Shown in pieces: positions 23,340 through 35,930 of a stretch of 64,000 nucleotides of DNA; positions within the stretch are counted from its first letter, which is position 1; each line of letters starts with the position of its first letter. The position numbers and the translations under genes were made by a program. The stretch spans positions 114,316,004 through 114,380,003 of the forward strand of contig CP136064.1 of assembly GCA_032622095.1 (NCBI GenBank). Direction: 5' to 3'. The stretch comes from Siphonodentalium dalli. Its lineage: Eukaryota > Mollusca > Scaphopoda > Gadilida > Siphonodentaliidae. The notes beneath the pieces are model-generated. The model worked only from the letters and a program-made list of their open reading frames with translations, was not told the DNA's origin and searched no databases.

Positions 23340-25259
23340 AATTGTTTTTCGTTTTTTTTAAACACCAAAATGTGGCGATATGACCCCTTCAGCCATATTA
23401 AGGACTCTAGATTTGAGGTCTATAATTAGGGAAATTACCGGGTCAGTTCGACTCAACTAAGATTGGCTCAAGGGCTCGCGAACTGAAGCGAAGCCTGTAG
23501 GTATGTGCAGATCAAATAACAGCCGCGATGTCTCCGAACAAAGCAGTATACACGTATTTCTGCGACATTGACGATCGTTCCATCGAATCAAATAGACACG
23601 ACGAGGGCACAGAACTGATGGTAACGTCGATTCGCATCCCATACTGTGGTTGGCTATACATGAAATCCATAACCGACTCCACACAATGACATACTCTGTG
23701 TACAAATTGGATTTCTCTTTGACAGCATTGCCTCCATAGGGATAATACTGGAATAGTGGTCGTCACTCGGTGTTAAGTTCGTTTGTTTTTTCCCATTCAA
23801 GTACTTTCCGCTGAAGGATCGGAAATACTTTCATAATGGTGAGTATATACTTCACACGTCAAACCACTTGATGTGTTGTTTGGACATTGAGCGCTGTGAG
23901 TGAAACTACTCCAGTGCCTGTCTTCGTCAACCACTCAACGGTCAACTAAATTGGATCTTTAAAGCAACCCCTACTGTTCAGGCCTCACATTTTACATGTA
24001 CATATATAAACTGCTCACTGTTCACATTCCGGTGATCAAAATTGGTAGACAATTACATGCAATATTAATAAAGACGCCATAGATTTATACTCGTTTATGA
24101 AAGTTTTCAAGTTTGCGCACATAGCGGTAAGTACAATAAAAATAATACAGTTACTCTTTGTTCCACGAGTTCCATGAGTATCGAAACATCTTGCAGGAAC
24201 AAGCTTCGACAACGATGCCTAACGACACATATCTCAACTAATAAACCCTCTATTTATACTAAATACTTATTGACGAGTAGTTCCATCAGGAATTGTTGAG
24301 ATAAAAAGTTCACAGGCCGTTTATTGAACATATTATCTGAACATGTCCCACCGATGTATAGGAAAAAGTTTGCACTTTACACCCTGCACCACCATGGTTT
24401 TCAACTATTTTATAAAAAAAAACTTTTATATAGTAGAAAACTGTGCTGATGGCCGCCGAAAGTGATCCAAAATAAAAAAAGGCTATTATAGGTGTCTGGA
24501 ATTGTTGTATGACCCTCCCCTGAATAAGGTGGGTTAAACATGGAACAGGGAAACTAAAAACATCGGAACTTTTCAAACACGATGCTGTCAATCTTCCTTT
24601 ATTACGGACGACAAGAAATGTTTTGGATCAAGTCTAGAATGGAATAATTGAATTAGCCATTGAAACATTTTTTACTACATGTATTCGGGTACTCACTTTT
24701 TATTTTTATTTAAAGTTTGTTTACTCATTTTTTATAGACACTGCCCTCTTTCTAAGAATTTTAGCTACTACCTGCATGCAAATAACATAGCCATCCAATG
24801 TACGACATATGTTTATTGCCATATGTTTATTCTTATAGAATATATTTACATAAATATTTTGAGTTGAATATATATATATATATTCAAGGTTCTGGCCGGT
24901 ATATGATCACAATTATAGTAGCAGATTTTTATATTCAGACCCTTTATAAAAGTCAAATATGAGTTGATTTCGGTGACAGGGAACTGATAGCTCAAACAGC
25001 CAAATGTTTATTCAATGCTAACCGAAATGTTAATCATGCTCTTGTAGCTGCTAACAGACAATGCTAGAATTCTACCAACCCTTTATACACCCCTGGTAAC
25101 CATCATAATACAGCTGTATTATCGTTATGCATCAGCAGTGCATGTAGGCAGGGATGGTGGACAACAAAGTGTGTTAGAATTTCCAATATCGAAAATTAAG
25201 TCATGGTAAAATGTTTTGACTGTTCTCGATTTTGGTTTGTGGCGTTCAAAATAGTTGTG

Positions 25260-25264
<5 letters not shown>
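23340..25264. other. No supported gene
   Basis: A plus-strand ATG frame near 23529-23693 (about 54 codons) and overlapping minus-strand frames at 23457-23766 have no recognisable domain. A short palindromic TTGAATATAT..ATATATTCAA sits at about 24863-24886. Confidence 0.4.

Positions 25265-25332
<68 letters not shown>
25265..25332. repeat. (TA)n microsatellite, left part
   Basis: Uninterrupted TA run that continues at 26042-26073 on the other side of a Helitron. It is the insertion target. Confidence 0.95.
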
Positions 25333-25335
<3 letters not shown>

Positions 25336-26041
25336 ATTATATATTTTGGAAGATCTGTGTGTCTGTGTGTGTGTGATCGCGATGGACTCGAAAACGACCG
25401 AGCCGATTTCGATGAAACTTGGTATGTGGGGGTATTTTCTGTCGGGAAGTGGCATAGGCCTATTAATTTTCAGATCCGAGCTCAACTTTTCACGTGCCGA
25501 GGTCAAATCTGTTTTTACGCCGTTTTGCGCTAATATATTTCAGTTCGGTGCTCACAAATCGATTCGATATAGCGCGAATAATAAATTGCCAGTCATATAA
25601 TTTGCACGGTTAGAATCTGTGGCGCTTCATCTTTCCAATGATGTATCACACGCCTGTGTACGTTTAAAGTTTCTACCTTAATTGTCGGGAAGAACACAGG
25701 ACCATGCTTCGCTCATCGAAAAACATTGCGTAAATATATTACGCCATCAACAGATCGTGACGTGTTCGCGTTAACTCTTAACCGGCCGATGTCGCGTTAA
25801 CTCATCACCGGCCGAGGTATCCGCAAATGACATTGTGCTATATATCTCGAAAACGGGTGGAGCTATCGACTTGAAATTTGGTATGTGTATGTATCTTGCC
25901 CCGGATACGAATTTTATCGGGTCGCCGAGCCCGTGCGACGACAGCTTCGCGCATGCGCAGACCAGATCTCGGAAACGGGTGGAGCTATCGACTTGAAATT
26001 TGGTTTTTGAATAGCCCGGACGAAGTCGGGTCACCTTCTAG
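25333..26041 (+). mobile_element. Complete non-autonomous Helitron-like element (709 bp) in a TA tract
   Basis: Begins TCTATTATATATTTTGG at 25333, preceded by A. Ends with the hairpin CCCGGACGAAGTCGGG and CTAG at 26038-26041, followed by T. Both flanks are the same (TA)n tract, so the borders are unambiguous and fit Helitron insertion between A and T. The order is a GTGTGTG run, a unique body, a GGCCGATGTCGCG...CCGGCCGAGG block, then two 122-bp family-B-type units, then the family-A 3' end. The modular make-up links families A and B. No coding sequence. Confidence 0.88.

Positions 26042-26073
<32 letters not shown>
26042..26073. repeat. (TA)n microsatellite, right part
   Basis: Continuation of the TA tract after the Helitron. 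Confidence 0.95.
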
Positions 26074-26075
<2 letters not shown>

Positions 26076-26427
26076 TTCTATTTGAAGGGTCCAATTTTAT
26101 TGGATTTTGAAGCCCCCAATATCCCAACATGGTTTGGGATAATCTCATCGACAATGTAGCTCAGTTGAGGTCTTCTGAATGTCTAGCGATCGAGGACTGG
26201 AATCTATCAGAACGACCCGAACGTATATATATTCATTTGTTGGTGTTTTAATTCACGGAGATAACATTTATATACAACACAACCCGTCGAAGACCGCGAT
26301 ATAATATATTTTTTCAAAGTGACTTTCAACCAAAGTGTGGTCCGATTGGAGATTTAAAAAAAAAAAGAGCCTTTTTTTTCGAAGAAGTGATTTGAAAGAT
26401 TTGTCTAATTTAAAGAGATATTGTTAG

Positions 26428-27440
26428 CGGTACCAGGGCCTAACGTTTTTAACGGATTTCCGTAGTAGCGGATAAAATTATTTTTGTTACGCGCGCCGCG
26501 TGTATACTAATGTACAAATTCCTGTTTCGCCTGGGCGCTTCCATAGCGCTGGGGGTTCTATATATTTATAGACTGTTAATTATTGGGACACATTAAAAGT
26601 TGTAGTGCGACCCCGAAGCCGAGCTGTAGTGCGACACCGAGGCCGAGCCCGGTAAAAGGTGTTGTCGAGAATTTCAATTTCGTTTATTGGCGTTTACATT
26701 ATGTCAATAATGTTGATTTTTGGTTTGTGATAAGCTATGCCAATTACAAATAACAGAAATGAAAAAGATTATATAATTACAATCATGGGTATATAATATA
26801 TGATCTTGAGCGCGTTTCCATTTCTGACTATGGTTTTCTTATTTAGCGCGCCGCGTGTATACTGTCCTAGAGATTCTAGATAGCTGTGGGCGTTTACATT
26901 AACATGGGTGTTTTATTGATAGAATGGGACAATTTGGGATGATTAAAAGTCGAACTGCGAGCCGGAGGCCGAGTCCGGTAAAAGGTGTAGTTGGGAATTT
27001 CAATTTTGTTTATTGTCGTTAATTAACGTTATGTCAATAATGTTGATTTTTGGTTTGTGATAAGCTATGTCAATTACAAATAAAAGAAATGAAAAAGATA
27101 ATTTGTAAGTCTTATATTTCAACTTTTATAGACTGTTTTCGTTCTGCAGCCCACTGGGGGTTGTGGTCGGAGACGGCGGAGTCGGACACCGGTTCGTTAA
27201 TTAGGTGCTGGTTGTTGTTATTTTAACGGAATTCTGAGTTGGTCATTCGCAAAACCAATATATTTTATATTCTATAATTACAATCATGGGTATATAATAT
27301 ATGATCTTGAGCGCGTTACCATTTCTGACGTTGGTTTTCTTGTTAACAATGTTAACGGTGCCAGTAGAATGAGAGCGGATCTCGAGCTAGAAAGATCAGA
27401 TCTTGTTAGCGCTGACAGGGCCTAACTGTTGAAACAGATT
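26428..27440. repeat. Diverged direct repeats, period about 330-360 bp
   Basis: Landmarks recur. GCGCGCCGCGTGTATAC is at about 26490 and 26847. CCGGTAAAAGGTG, then CAATAATGTTGATTTTTGG and TTTGTGATAAGCTATG, occur in two copies (26649 and 26975 on). TATATAATATATGATCTTGAG is at about 26790 and 27290. AGGGCCTAAC is at 26436 and 27417. The second copy is interrupted at about 27105-27270. No coding content is apparent in the repeats. Confidence 0.7.
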
Positions 27441-27469
27441 TACCGTGGTGACGTATAACATCGTAAGGA

Positions 27470-27715
27470 TCGGGTGCTAAAACAGTTCCAGTGGATGGTC
27501 GTTCAGCCTCCAATGCCAGCGGATGTTTGCGCCGTTTGAATGTCAAAAGATAACTGTGCAATGCAACTTTTAGTCCATCAACTGTCTTAGAAAATCTGCG
27601 AAAATCAGTAACTCCCTGTGGTGCCAACTCAGCCAATATCTCCGATTCAGAAGAGTAGATATATTGCGAGTTCTCAAAACTGCTCTGGAACTATTCAGTG
27701 TTTTGTGGTGAGTTT
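27470..27715 (-). pseudogene. ORF1-like (gag-like) fragment of a non-LTR retrotransposon
   Basis: On the minus strand, LNSSRAVLRTRNISTL (about 27640-27690) is followed, after a frameshift, by ILAELAPQGVTDFRRFSK and then HSYLLTFKRR. This order (NSSRGVVR-like, EEIL.EL..QGV..VRR-like, ILTF-like) resembles the RNA-binding ORF1 protein of Jockey-like and related LINEs. The expected CCHC knuckles downstream are not recognisable. Fragmentary and frameshifted. An unrelated gene cannot be excluded. Confidence 0.5.
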
Positions 27716-28499
27716 GTTTGAGCAATTGCTGTTAACTACAACAAAGCACCAGATTGAACTTTCTTTGAACATTCAATCAGGAGACAGCTAGTCATACGCC
27801 CGGTCCTGATCGGTTTCACATATTTCAATTGTCCAGCAACACTTTGAACTGTCTTATCAATGACCAATTAAAAAAGAAGAAGAGGGTCTTCTAATAGTCG
27901 GATCGGAGCTAAGAACCAATTACTGATGGAATACCCCAGCATCATTTGAACTATGTGAGTCATTATGTATACAATGAGGTCTCGTTTCTGGGTTAAGTTA
28001 CCATATAAAAAGCAATAAAACCGACAACTAGCCCAGCCGCCGCGGAGCTACCCTTTGAATTCTGGTCGGGCCAAAGACTGGTGCATAGCTGAAGCGTTAA
28101 CTTGTTTAGCCAGTGAATGTAACAACCTCCTGATTTAACATCAGGTCGAACACAACATAGATAGGGGAGAACAGAAACATCTTACGTGAAAACCGGGCCA
28201 GAACTAAATACTTCAAATATCAGACGAGCAATACAACATATACACACATTTGAATCTGAAGCACTGTGGATGCGTGACGAGCCGATTGATGGAGCCGGGT
28301 CAATTCAACCACCCGTCGTGCAGAGATGTATAGGACCAACGTGGACCACAAGCGAAGCCTCCCGCAAGTCGATGATTCACGTGGTTCAGCCGCCCTAGTA
28401 CAAGGACTCCTAATCCACACCTCACTGGATACACCAACGGCAAACAGGGTGACACATTAGGGGGTTCTTATCCCTCGCAGTGGGGCGGTAGGTTTCTCG
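27716..28499. other. No supported gene
   Basis: A 70-codon plus-strand frame (28186-28398) and its antisense shadow have no recognised motif. No clear repeats. Confidence 0.4.
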
Positions 28500-28715
28500 A
28501 CGCAAATCGACGCGTTCTTACAGTTGTGTTGATATATCTTAAAGATATAGTTAAGTATAGACACAGTGGATGTTCTGTCTCCTGTGTATGTCAGTCATCG
28601 ACCTCCTGGTAACCGGTTTGTGTTCATACTTAAAATCATTTCTATATGCAAATCGACGCGTACTTCTTAAGATTGTGTTAATATATCTTAAGGATGCATT
28701 TAAGTAGACACGTTG
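28500..28715. repeat. Tandem pair, period about 149 bp
   Basis: GCAAATCGACGCGT is followed in both copies by GTTGTGTT / ATTGTGTT, ATATATCTTAA and TTAAGTA..AGACAC (28500-28564 and 28649-28712). Confidence 0.7.
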
Positions 28716-29136
28716 TTGATACTTGACCAACATTTTCACAATGTTTTCCCCTTGTTGCGTTTCTGTATTATAGCGGCGAATTTATTATGTTCTAGTTTAT
28801 CAGGCAACCAAGTCGTTAAACATGTTTTGTGACATCCAAAATAAAAGGCGACGAATACGCGAGAAGTCAACACTCAAAAGGGTTCATGTTGTTATCATGT
28901 GTGCATTTATATAGTGTGTCACTATAAATATGTTCAGCAAAATAAAATGTATAGAGCTCAACTTTACAGATCAGGCTTGATATTATGTATGCTCCCACAG
29001 TGTGTCTATGCTCTGACATATATCAAAGACTCATAATTATATGTAGAGCCGATACATATTTCTTTCTAAATAATTTTCCCTGACCTGGGTAACGTTTTCT
29101 AATTTATTATAGCCTGGGCAACTTTATAAAATACAG

Positions 29137-30043
29137 CCAAAATATGGGAACATGTCTCTATTCCGAAGGTTCGCTATTCCGAAGGTTCACTAATCCGAAG
29201 GTTCACTATTCCGAAGGTTCACTATTCCGAAGGTTCGCTATTCCGAAGGTTTTTGTTATTTTAAAAGTTAATTCTATATTCTAAAGTATATTGAGAGGGT
29301 TCTTTAGTACGAAGACTCTTTTTATGAAGGAAATAACTTAAAACATTAAAAAAATAAATGTGATTTTTGTTTTCGTGGGTTTCCTTGAGATTTAACCCTT
29401 TGGCGAGTAGAACGACATATATGTCGTCTATCGGCTGAGGACTAAAACGACATATTTTAGGAAGTGTTATTTTACGTCTATATAACTTCAATAAATCATC
29501 TGATTTATAAATGATTTACATAGGAGTTATTTTGATTAATATAATGTCCCAAATGCTAAAGGCGGACTATAACAGTGGGGCTCTTACGGTCAATCAATAC
29601 TGGAGCGCTATAACTTACTGTATAGCAGAATACCGCTGAATGGACCTAACTGCAATTCTGACTTTGTATTGATTTTAATGTTGATGTTTCTTTCAAGTAC
29701 AGATTGCCAGTTCGGGTAGAATACATCTCTAACTCGTAGTTTATTTCAGTCATTGTGTTTTCAACTTTCTATAATATTAAAATGATAAACTGATACTGTC
29801 TTCTTGCTATTAATAACCGACATCTGGGACAAATTAGATATTAGATTGGGGTGTATAAATGTACGGGGGCGCAAATTTTGATTCATTTCTGGCTAAAAAC
29901 TCCCATAACAGAAAACCTTCGGAATAGTGAACATTCGGATTAGTGAACCTTCGGATTAGTGAACATTCGGATTAGTGAACCTTTGGATTAGTGAACCTTC
30001 GGAATAGCGAACCTTCGGAATAGAGAACCCTACCCCAAAATAT
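29137..30043. mobile_element. Foldback-type transposon with tandem-repeat TIRs and 9-bp target duplication
   Basis: Body 29146-30034 (889 bp). The left end has six copies of an ~18-bp unit, TATTCCGAAGGTTCACTA-like (29155-29250); the right end has inverted copies of it (29913-30025). The outermost bases are also partly inverted (GGGAACATGTCTCTATTCC / GGTAGGGTTCTCTATTCC). The 9-mer CCAAAATAT occurs at 29137-29145 and 30035-30043. A 9-bp duplication and tandem-repeat TIRs recall Drosophila FB and Mutator-like elements. The interior shows no transposase. A lone end-like fragment of the family sits near 32440-32500. Confidence 0.78.
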
Positions 30044-31394
30044 AGCAAAAGATACATTTTGAGCCAAATTTACTTTACATTATAACTATACCTGTTAAAC
30101 TTAAATGTTTTTGTAAACTTAAATGCCTTGTATCAATTTATAATGTAGTTGTATGTTGTTATGATATGATTTGTGACCTGAATACAACTTTTTTTAAATA
30201 TAAAATACGAGTGTCAAATTCAAACTGTTCTGGTTCGCATGATTCTGGTGATTTGTTTTTATGTATGCAGGATTTTTGCGAGGAGAATAAAACACGAATA
30301 TAGAAACATCAATTGAAATCAATGGCATTCGTAATTCATAAACAAACATTGACACACACACCACGAAACTCACACAAGATAATATGAGAAGAACCATAAA
30401 ATAATGTTAGGAACGATCTATTATATTCGTCGTTAATATGGAAGGAAAGCATAAACGAACTTAAAAAATAATTCAAAATCAGATAATTGTGACTTTTTGC
30501 AACTGTCGATTGTTTTATAGTGATTGTGCATGAATGGGACACCAAAATTAATTTGTCGCCGATTTCTGCAAAACTTCTATACACGTGTGGTTATCTCCAT
30601 GATACAGGGACTCTCATTGTGTGGATTAAAGATTCCTAAGTGGCAAAGTCCATGTCAGAAATGATTTCGGGAGGGGCATGCACAAACATTGATAAAAAAT
30701 TACTATAGTCAGCTCCTTTGTACAGTGAATATATGGTGTGATTCAAATTGCCAAAGCAGTCAGGGATGGAGATTGTGGGACGAGCACCAAAATTGATAAA
30801 ACATTTGTTATCACGGATATTTTAAATATTCCCAAAATGACGCCGTCCAAATCAGGGTATATAGGATCGGGGCATCATAACAGTTGGTGATACGCGATAA
30901 TCTTTTACACATACATAATGCAAACTGCTCAACCAAGAGGTATGAATACAAACACTTGTGGTTAATCTTAACACGGGCTTCGCCTGGCAATGATGTCAGC
31001 TATGCAATGTCCAAAAAAGTCACTATTTTAATTCATAAAAGGCAAGGTTCCATATTTTTGTTACAGCGATCACCGACTTGAATTTGGATGGATTTAAATC
31101 CCTCTTCAGAAGGATACTCGATGCCTCTCAATCTGTCATTACGCCATCGCACCATAAACTGACAACAATTACGTACGGGTTCATATATTTTTAAAAGTGT
31201 TTACAAATCATTTTTCGTGAGAACCGAGATAAGTTGAAACTCTGGCATTCACATTAGTGTATACACAACCAAACAGGAGTTTAAGTTTATGCAGGTACCA
31301 TGTTGATAAACATATAATCCAAGTTTCCTTCGCCTTCAACAGCTTGTTATACATCGTTTGTTATAGTGTTGTTTTAAGTCGCAGCCCCGTTCCC
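30044..31394. other. No supported gene
   Basis: AT-rich. Open frames at 30194-30584 (minus) and 30884-31081 have no recognised motif. No bounded repeat found. Confidence 0.4.
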
Positions 31395-31950
31395 ATACTC
31401 TGAATAATAATAAAACGTCGAGAGATGAGATAACACCTTGTGGTATGCACTTAATTTATATATAGTCATGGGATCGAAACCCAATTGTTTTCAACCACAT
31501 AGTTCCATCTGTTTTACAAATTAACTGACTGTTTTGAATGGCGAGTTGAGGAATGAGTTCAACTCATAAAACGATGTCCACGCAATTGTAGCATTTAAAT
31601 GTTGACTCGGTATTTGGTCCAGTCTACAGCGAATTGAACCCAGAAGTTTGTGGAAAAACATATTACTTTCAGTGTAAACATCCGGGACCGAACGTTATTT
31701 TCTCGGTCAACAGCAGACTATGCATGCACCGGTGCTATTTACAACAGGAAAAAGAAACGTCAAACAAACCACTGCCAGATCTTGTTGCCAGTTATTTTCA
31801 TTAAAAGTGAACGGAACGACATGAGCTTGGGATGTTGACACAGTCATAAGATACCCAGTTGACGATGCAATGCATACTATTGGAATATTCGGTCAAGAAT
31901 TGATTCCATATGGATTTAATCCTGCATTCACCTAAATATGGTCATGTTAA
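31395..31950 (+). repeat. Old repeat, copy 1 of an inverted pair (partner 35265-35765)
   Basis: CCCATACTCTGAATAATA at the left is shared with the complement of the region near 35755. So are ACATAGTTCCATC, TTGAGGAATGAGTTCAA-like, TTGGTCCAGTCTA, GTTGCCAGTTATTT.CATTAAAAG and GGACAAGAATTGATT-like blocks, in the same order. Similarity is patchy, with many indels. In this copy the frame that is open in the partner is broken by stops. Confidence 0.7.
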
Positions 31951-32133
31951 GGCATCATAACAAATAAGTTATTAATATTTCATGTGGATAAATCGAAAAC
32001 GTTCCCCCTCCGAAGGAGACGTTCGGATAATTTGTCATGGAGACCATTAGAAATTCCTCATAGGCCTACTAATTGCCCCCATCAGTCGAGAAAAAAAAAA
32101 ACACCGACTCGAGGTATTTAGTTAATAAATCAT

Positions 32134-32180
32134 TCTTGTTTCGATTAAGGTTGTAACTCATAACCGTAATCGAAACAAGA
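32134..32180. repeat. Hairpin, 19-nt arms
   Basis: TCTTGTTTCGATTAAGGTT and its complement (one mismatch) flank a 9-nt spacer. Confidence 0.8.
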
Positions 32181-32432
32181 CTTACTTCTCATAATATAAT
32201 CCGTCATTTCACAGGAGAACCACTGTAAGTAGAATGCAGAAGTAAAATGAGCGTATTATTTCCGATGAAAAAGACAGGAAGTTGAAACTGACACTCTGTC
32301 TATCAAACATCCAATTATCGATTGATCAAGTAGCGTCGTAAATTCGTCGCTTTGATTGGTTAGTGAACAGTTTGCACCCACGGGTCGGTCGATGCACTGA
32401 ATGTAGCACCTGAGCACGTTTTCCAGATATAT

Positions 32433-32920
32433 TTCGGGGTATAGGGTTCTCTATAGGGTTCTCTATTCCGAATGTTCTTTATTCCGACGGTTTTCTAGTA
32501 TGGACGTATTTAGTAAGAAATGCATAAAAATTTACATGTCCCACCCAAACACCCAACATATCATCGGGCAAATATGCACATAATCGGCCTATAATGTGAA
32601 ATAGGTACATAATGTGATTATTTGATTCTGAAATAAGCAGATAATGAACTCATACCCGTTATTTCGTTTTATGGCGCGGCCACAGTGAAACACATCTTAA
32701 AGAGCGTACACTTGAAAAGTCGAGAGTTGGCTTACTTGTGTCATTGTCCGCACATCATCTGATTAGAATCGCCTCATTTGCGGGTTTTGTCGATAATGTG
32801 ATTAAAACGCTTACATTTTTAGCACATTATCGACTCAAAATGAGGCAATTATAAGCAGAATATCTACCTAAAACAAGTTCGACACTAAGCAGATAATGTG
32901 CGGGTTTTGGAGAGAACAGG
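32433..32920. repeat. Repeat-end fragment and ATAATGTG-rich block
   Basis: 32440-32500 has GGGTTCTCTA twice, then ATTCCGAATGTTC/ATTCCGACGGTT, resembling one end of the 29.1-30.0 kb foldback family. 32570-32910 repeats ATAATGTG / CACATTAT several times. It includes an inverted pair GCCTCATTT..TCGATAATGTG / CACATTATCGA..AAATGAGGC (about 32771-32847). Boundaries are unclear. Confidence 0.5.
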
Positions 32921-33677
32921 CTGAAACACCACACATGGAATGAAAAATACTATTCCATAAGTATCTTCCCATTACAACAACTGTATCGGTAACGTTCTAC
33001 GGCATGTGCGACAAATCTGCTCCGGTTTTCTGATTTCCAATGGCTCGTATTACCTATATAATTGGTGACGTCACAAAATAAGATTTTAAGCTTAAATACG
33101 CCCAGTAATACTGGCCCCAGCCTATAGCCCCGTAGGATTTTCTTGCTCTAGAGCAGACTCCATATAAGTTACGTACCTTGGGTCAAGGTTTTCCAAAAAA
33201 ATTTGGGTAGCGGTCATGACAAGAATATAACATGCATTCAACGTCATTCGTAACACGCCGGCACCTCGAATATTATCGAATATTATTCCCGCAATTCTAA
33301 TTTTCGCGCACACATCGGTGCGCGAATTAAAAATTTATTGAAAAATAGTACGACTCGAAGAGTAATGCGAATACACGGTAAATATGCAGGGGTTAATTTG
33401 TGTATTAACATAATAATATCATAACTCACGTGAATTTTTCGCGTTCGATAGTACCCCAGTAGCTGGCATAATCACATACTAATCGTGTTCTATTTATAGT
33501 AACAATCTAAAGATTTCCGACTTGACACCTGAACACAAGGCACATCTGTATCTATATTGAACGTTACTTGTTGCAATATCGGATATCATTATACTTATTG
33601 GTGAAATTTAATGATTAATCAGTCGTAATTTTGGAGTGATGGTATAACTTTCTTTTCCGATTTCATCGAAGTTAAAC
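32921..33677. other. No supported gene
   Basis: No recognisable coding or RNA gene. CGAATATTATCGAATATTAT near 33268 is a short direct repeat. Confidence 0.4.
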
Positions 33678-34060
33678 AACTAAAGTGATGTGAAACACTC
33701 CGGTTGGGTGATCAAATAGAAACGGAGAAAAATATTGTTTAAAATAGTTATTTTTACAAATATAATATCCAAATTGACAACACACGCTGTCATTCTTATA
33801 TATTAATTAAATGCGGCAACTCTCGATGGCAAAATGGATTTCGTTAGTTTATCGCCGTTAGATGCGTCCGGAATTGAGTAGTAAATAATTACAATTGAGC
33901 GTAGTTCAGACGATGTTTTCTATGGATTGGTATGGTCGATGTGCTTCAGATTTTCGGCGATGTTAGTAGAGTGTTACATTCCTGCATTTGGCATAGCGCC
34001 TGAACACTAACTCATCAGTTTCACTCTGCCGAACAAGTACATAATATGTCTTTAAGCTTT
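33678..34060. repeat. Dispersed repeat, copy 1 (partner 38791-39128, same strand)
   Basis: Shared in order: AAAGTGAT.TGAAACACTCCG, AATTGACAACACAC, GTCATTCTTATATATTAAT, CGTTAGTTTATCGCCG, GAGTAGTAAAT, CAGACGATGTTTTCTATGGA, and GAACAAGTACATAATATGTC at the right end. Copies are about 340-380 bp and differ by scattered substitutions and a 35-bp indel. Function unknown. Confidence 0.85.
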
Positions 34061-35264
34061 TCAAATTTCCCCGAAATTTCTCTCTGTTAACGACGAATGT
34101 TTAGAAATAAATATACGAATCACAAAAAGATGATGTTAGTTGTCAATAATAATATAGTTATACTCCTCTGCATGCCATCGCCAAAAGATTACCCGACTAC
34201 TAAAATTCGCGGTAAAAAAAATGTGACAAAATCCGACATTGAGTGAGAATTGACACCAATTTTCGATAGAATATAATAAATCATATATTTCTTGTCATTG
34301 ACAATGCCAAAATAGTGGTCCTCTAGGAGGAATAGTCCACTCGCCTGATTCATCAAAGATCAGAGCTATTAGATGTTGATTTTTTAATTTTGTTATTTCC
34401 CGAGACATGTATTTTTTGGCGACGTGGCAAATATTCCTCAAGCCGACGGTCTGGGACCAAATTGCGGATGAAGATGGACAACTCTAAAATCAATTGGCGT
34501 TGGGTGTTAGATATTTGACAATCCTGCCAAATTTTGTTGAACAAAATGTTGATAAATAACACGTTTTTGGGCAATAGTATACTATAGTTGACTGTGTTAG
34601 CATTATTGCGCAATTAAACAATTCTGAAAATTGTTGTTGTATTTGAAATCTGATGATATGGGGACCATCGAAAGGATTGAGTACCTTTAATTTAATTAAT
34701 ACATTTTATATTATGTGAACAAACATTAAAATTTGAGAATGATGTTCGATGATGGTCATTATCATGCCACTTTATTTAGTTCGAGTTCAATTTAGAGATG
34801 CCACAACTAATGCAATAACATAATTATTATTGGACTAAATATAGGAGTTACCAACATATATCTTCACAACAAAATTATTAACACATATCTTCTGCGCGTT
34901 GTGCATTTATAACGCGGTGGTCAGCAAGCATCGATTTAGAATGCCATCGGCATTGGGACAAAGACTGTATATTTGATCCGATGATGATATAGAAGACGAA
35001 AACCCACTTTCTTTTAGAAACACTACGCCTCGAGCTCATTGACCTTATGAAGACACATTTCCCAGACTTCGAAAGCATGACCCAAACTGAACAGCTTGTC
35101 AAAAATTCAGCTTTTCTGAGGTTATATATAACCTTCTATTAAGATAATTTATTGTACATTTATATGTTATTATGTATGCATATATACTGTCCTTATAAGG
35201 ACGTTTGCCAAATAAACTGATATTATCTCGTATCTTATCTGACATACATGACAGCATTTTTGTT
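34061..35264. other. No supported gene
   Basis: AT-rich. Minus-strand frames at 34353-34613 and 34878-35102 show no motif I can assign. Confidence 0.4.
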
Positions 35265-35765
35265 AATGTAGGATTAAACCGACGAACAATCAATTCTTGT
35301 CCAATTATTGCAATGTTATGAATTTTTGAATTGATCGACTGGGTATCTTCTGTGACAACATCCCAAGTTTCATGCATGACGTTCTGATAACTTTTAATGC
35401 AAATAACTGGCAACACAATCAAGTAGTGTTTTCATGTTTAAGTTTCCATCACCGGTGGTCAGTTGTTGGCCAAGAAAAAGGCGTTCCGGTTTCTGTTGTT
35501 TACATTTAAAGTAATAGATGTTCACATAATTCTAGGTTCAATTTATTTAGACTGGACCAATGGCCGACATTCAAATGTTACCATTGCTGGCACCGTTTGT
35601 AACTTGAACTCATTCCTGAAACACTCTATCCCATCATTCATATAGCCAGATAATGTGTCAACGGATGGAACTATGTAGTGATATTGGGTTTTGAATAATC
35701 GACTAGCTTTGCATACCGAACAACGTTATCTCGTGTATATTATTCAGAGTATGGGGCTTCCTGTT
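35099..35765 (-). repeat. Old repeat, copy 2 of the inverted pair, with a 107-codon open frame
   Basis: This is the complement of the 31395-31950 repeat. On the minus strand a frame of 107 codons (35422 down to 35099) covers the better conserved part, including TWDVVTEDTQSINSKI and GQELIVRRFNPTLTKML. The other copy keeps the DNA similarity but is frameshifted here. It may be a remnant of a coding element or gene exon. I do not recognise the family. Confidence 0.55.
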
Positions 35766-35930
35766 TGAAGTCAAAGGAAACTTGCACTACGAAAAAATGA
35801 TATCCACTCATATTTGTGTGTGCGATGTACGCGTTTGTTAATGGCTGTCAGTTTCTGGTGCGATGACGTGAGAATATTTGCCGTGCTCATGCGAATGTGT
35901 AATCAGTAGAAGCTATTTTTATGTCCCCCG

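Noticed and set aside
23457-23766. Overlapping minus-strand frames of 82-84 codons and a plus-strand 54-codon frame
   Set aside because: No motif, no supporting neighbour. Could not be told from chance.
25232-25600. 122-codon frame with long Tyr-Ile runs
   Set aside because: The Tyr-Ile repeat is the translated (TA)n microsatellite.
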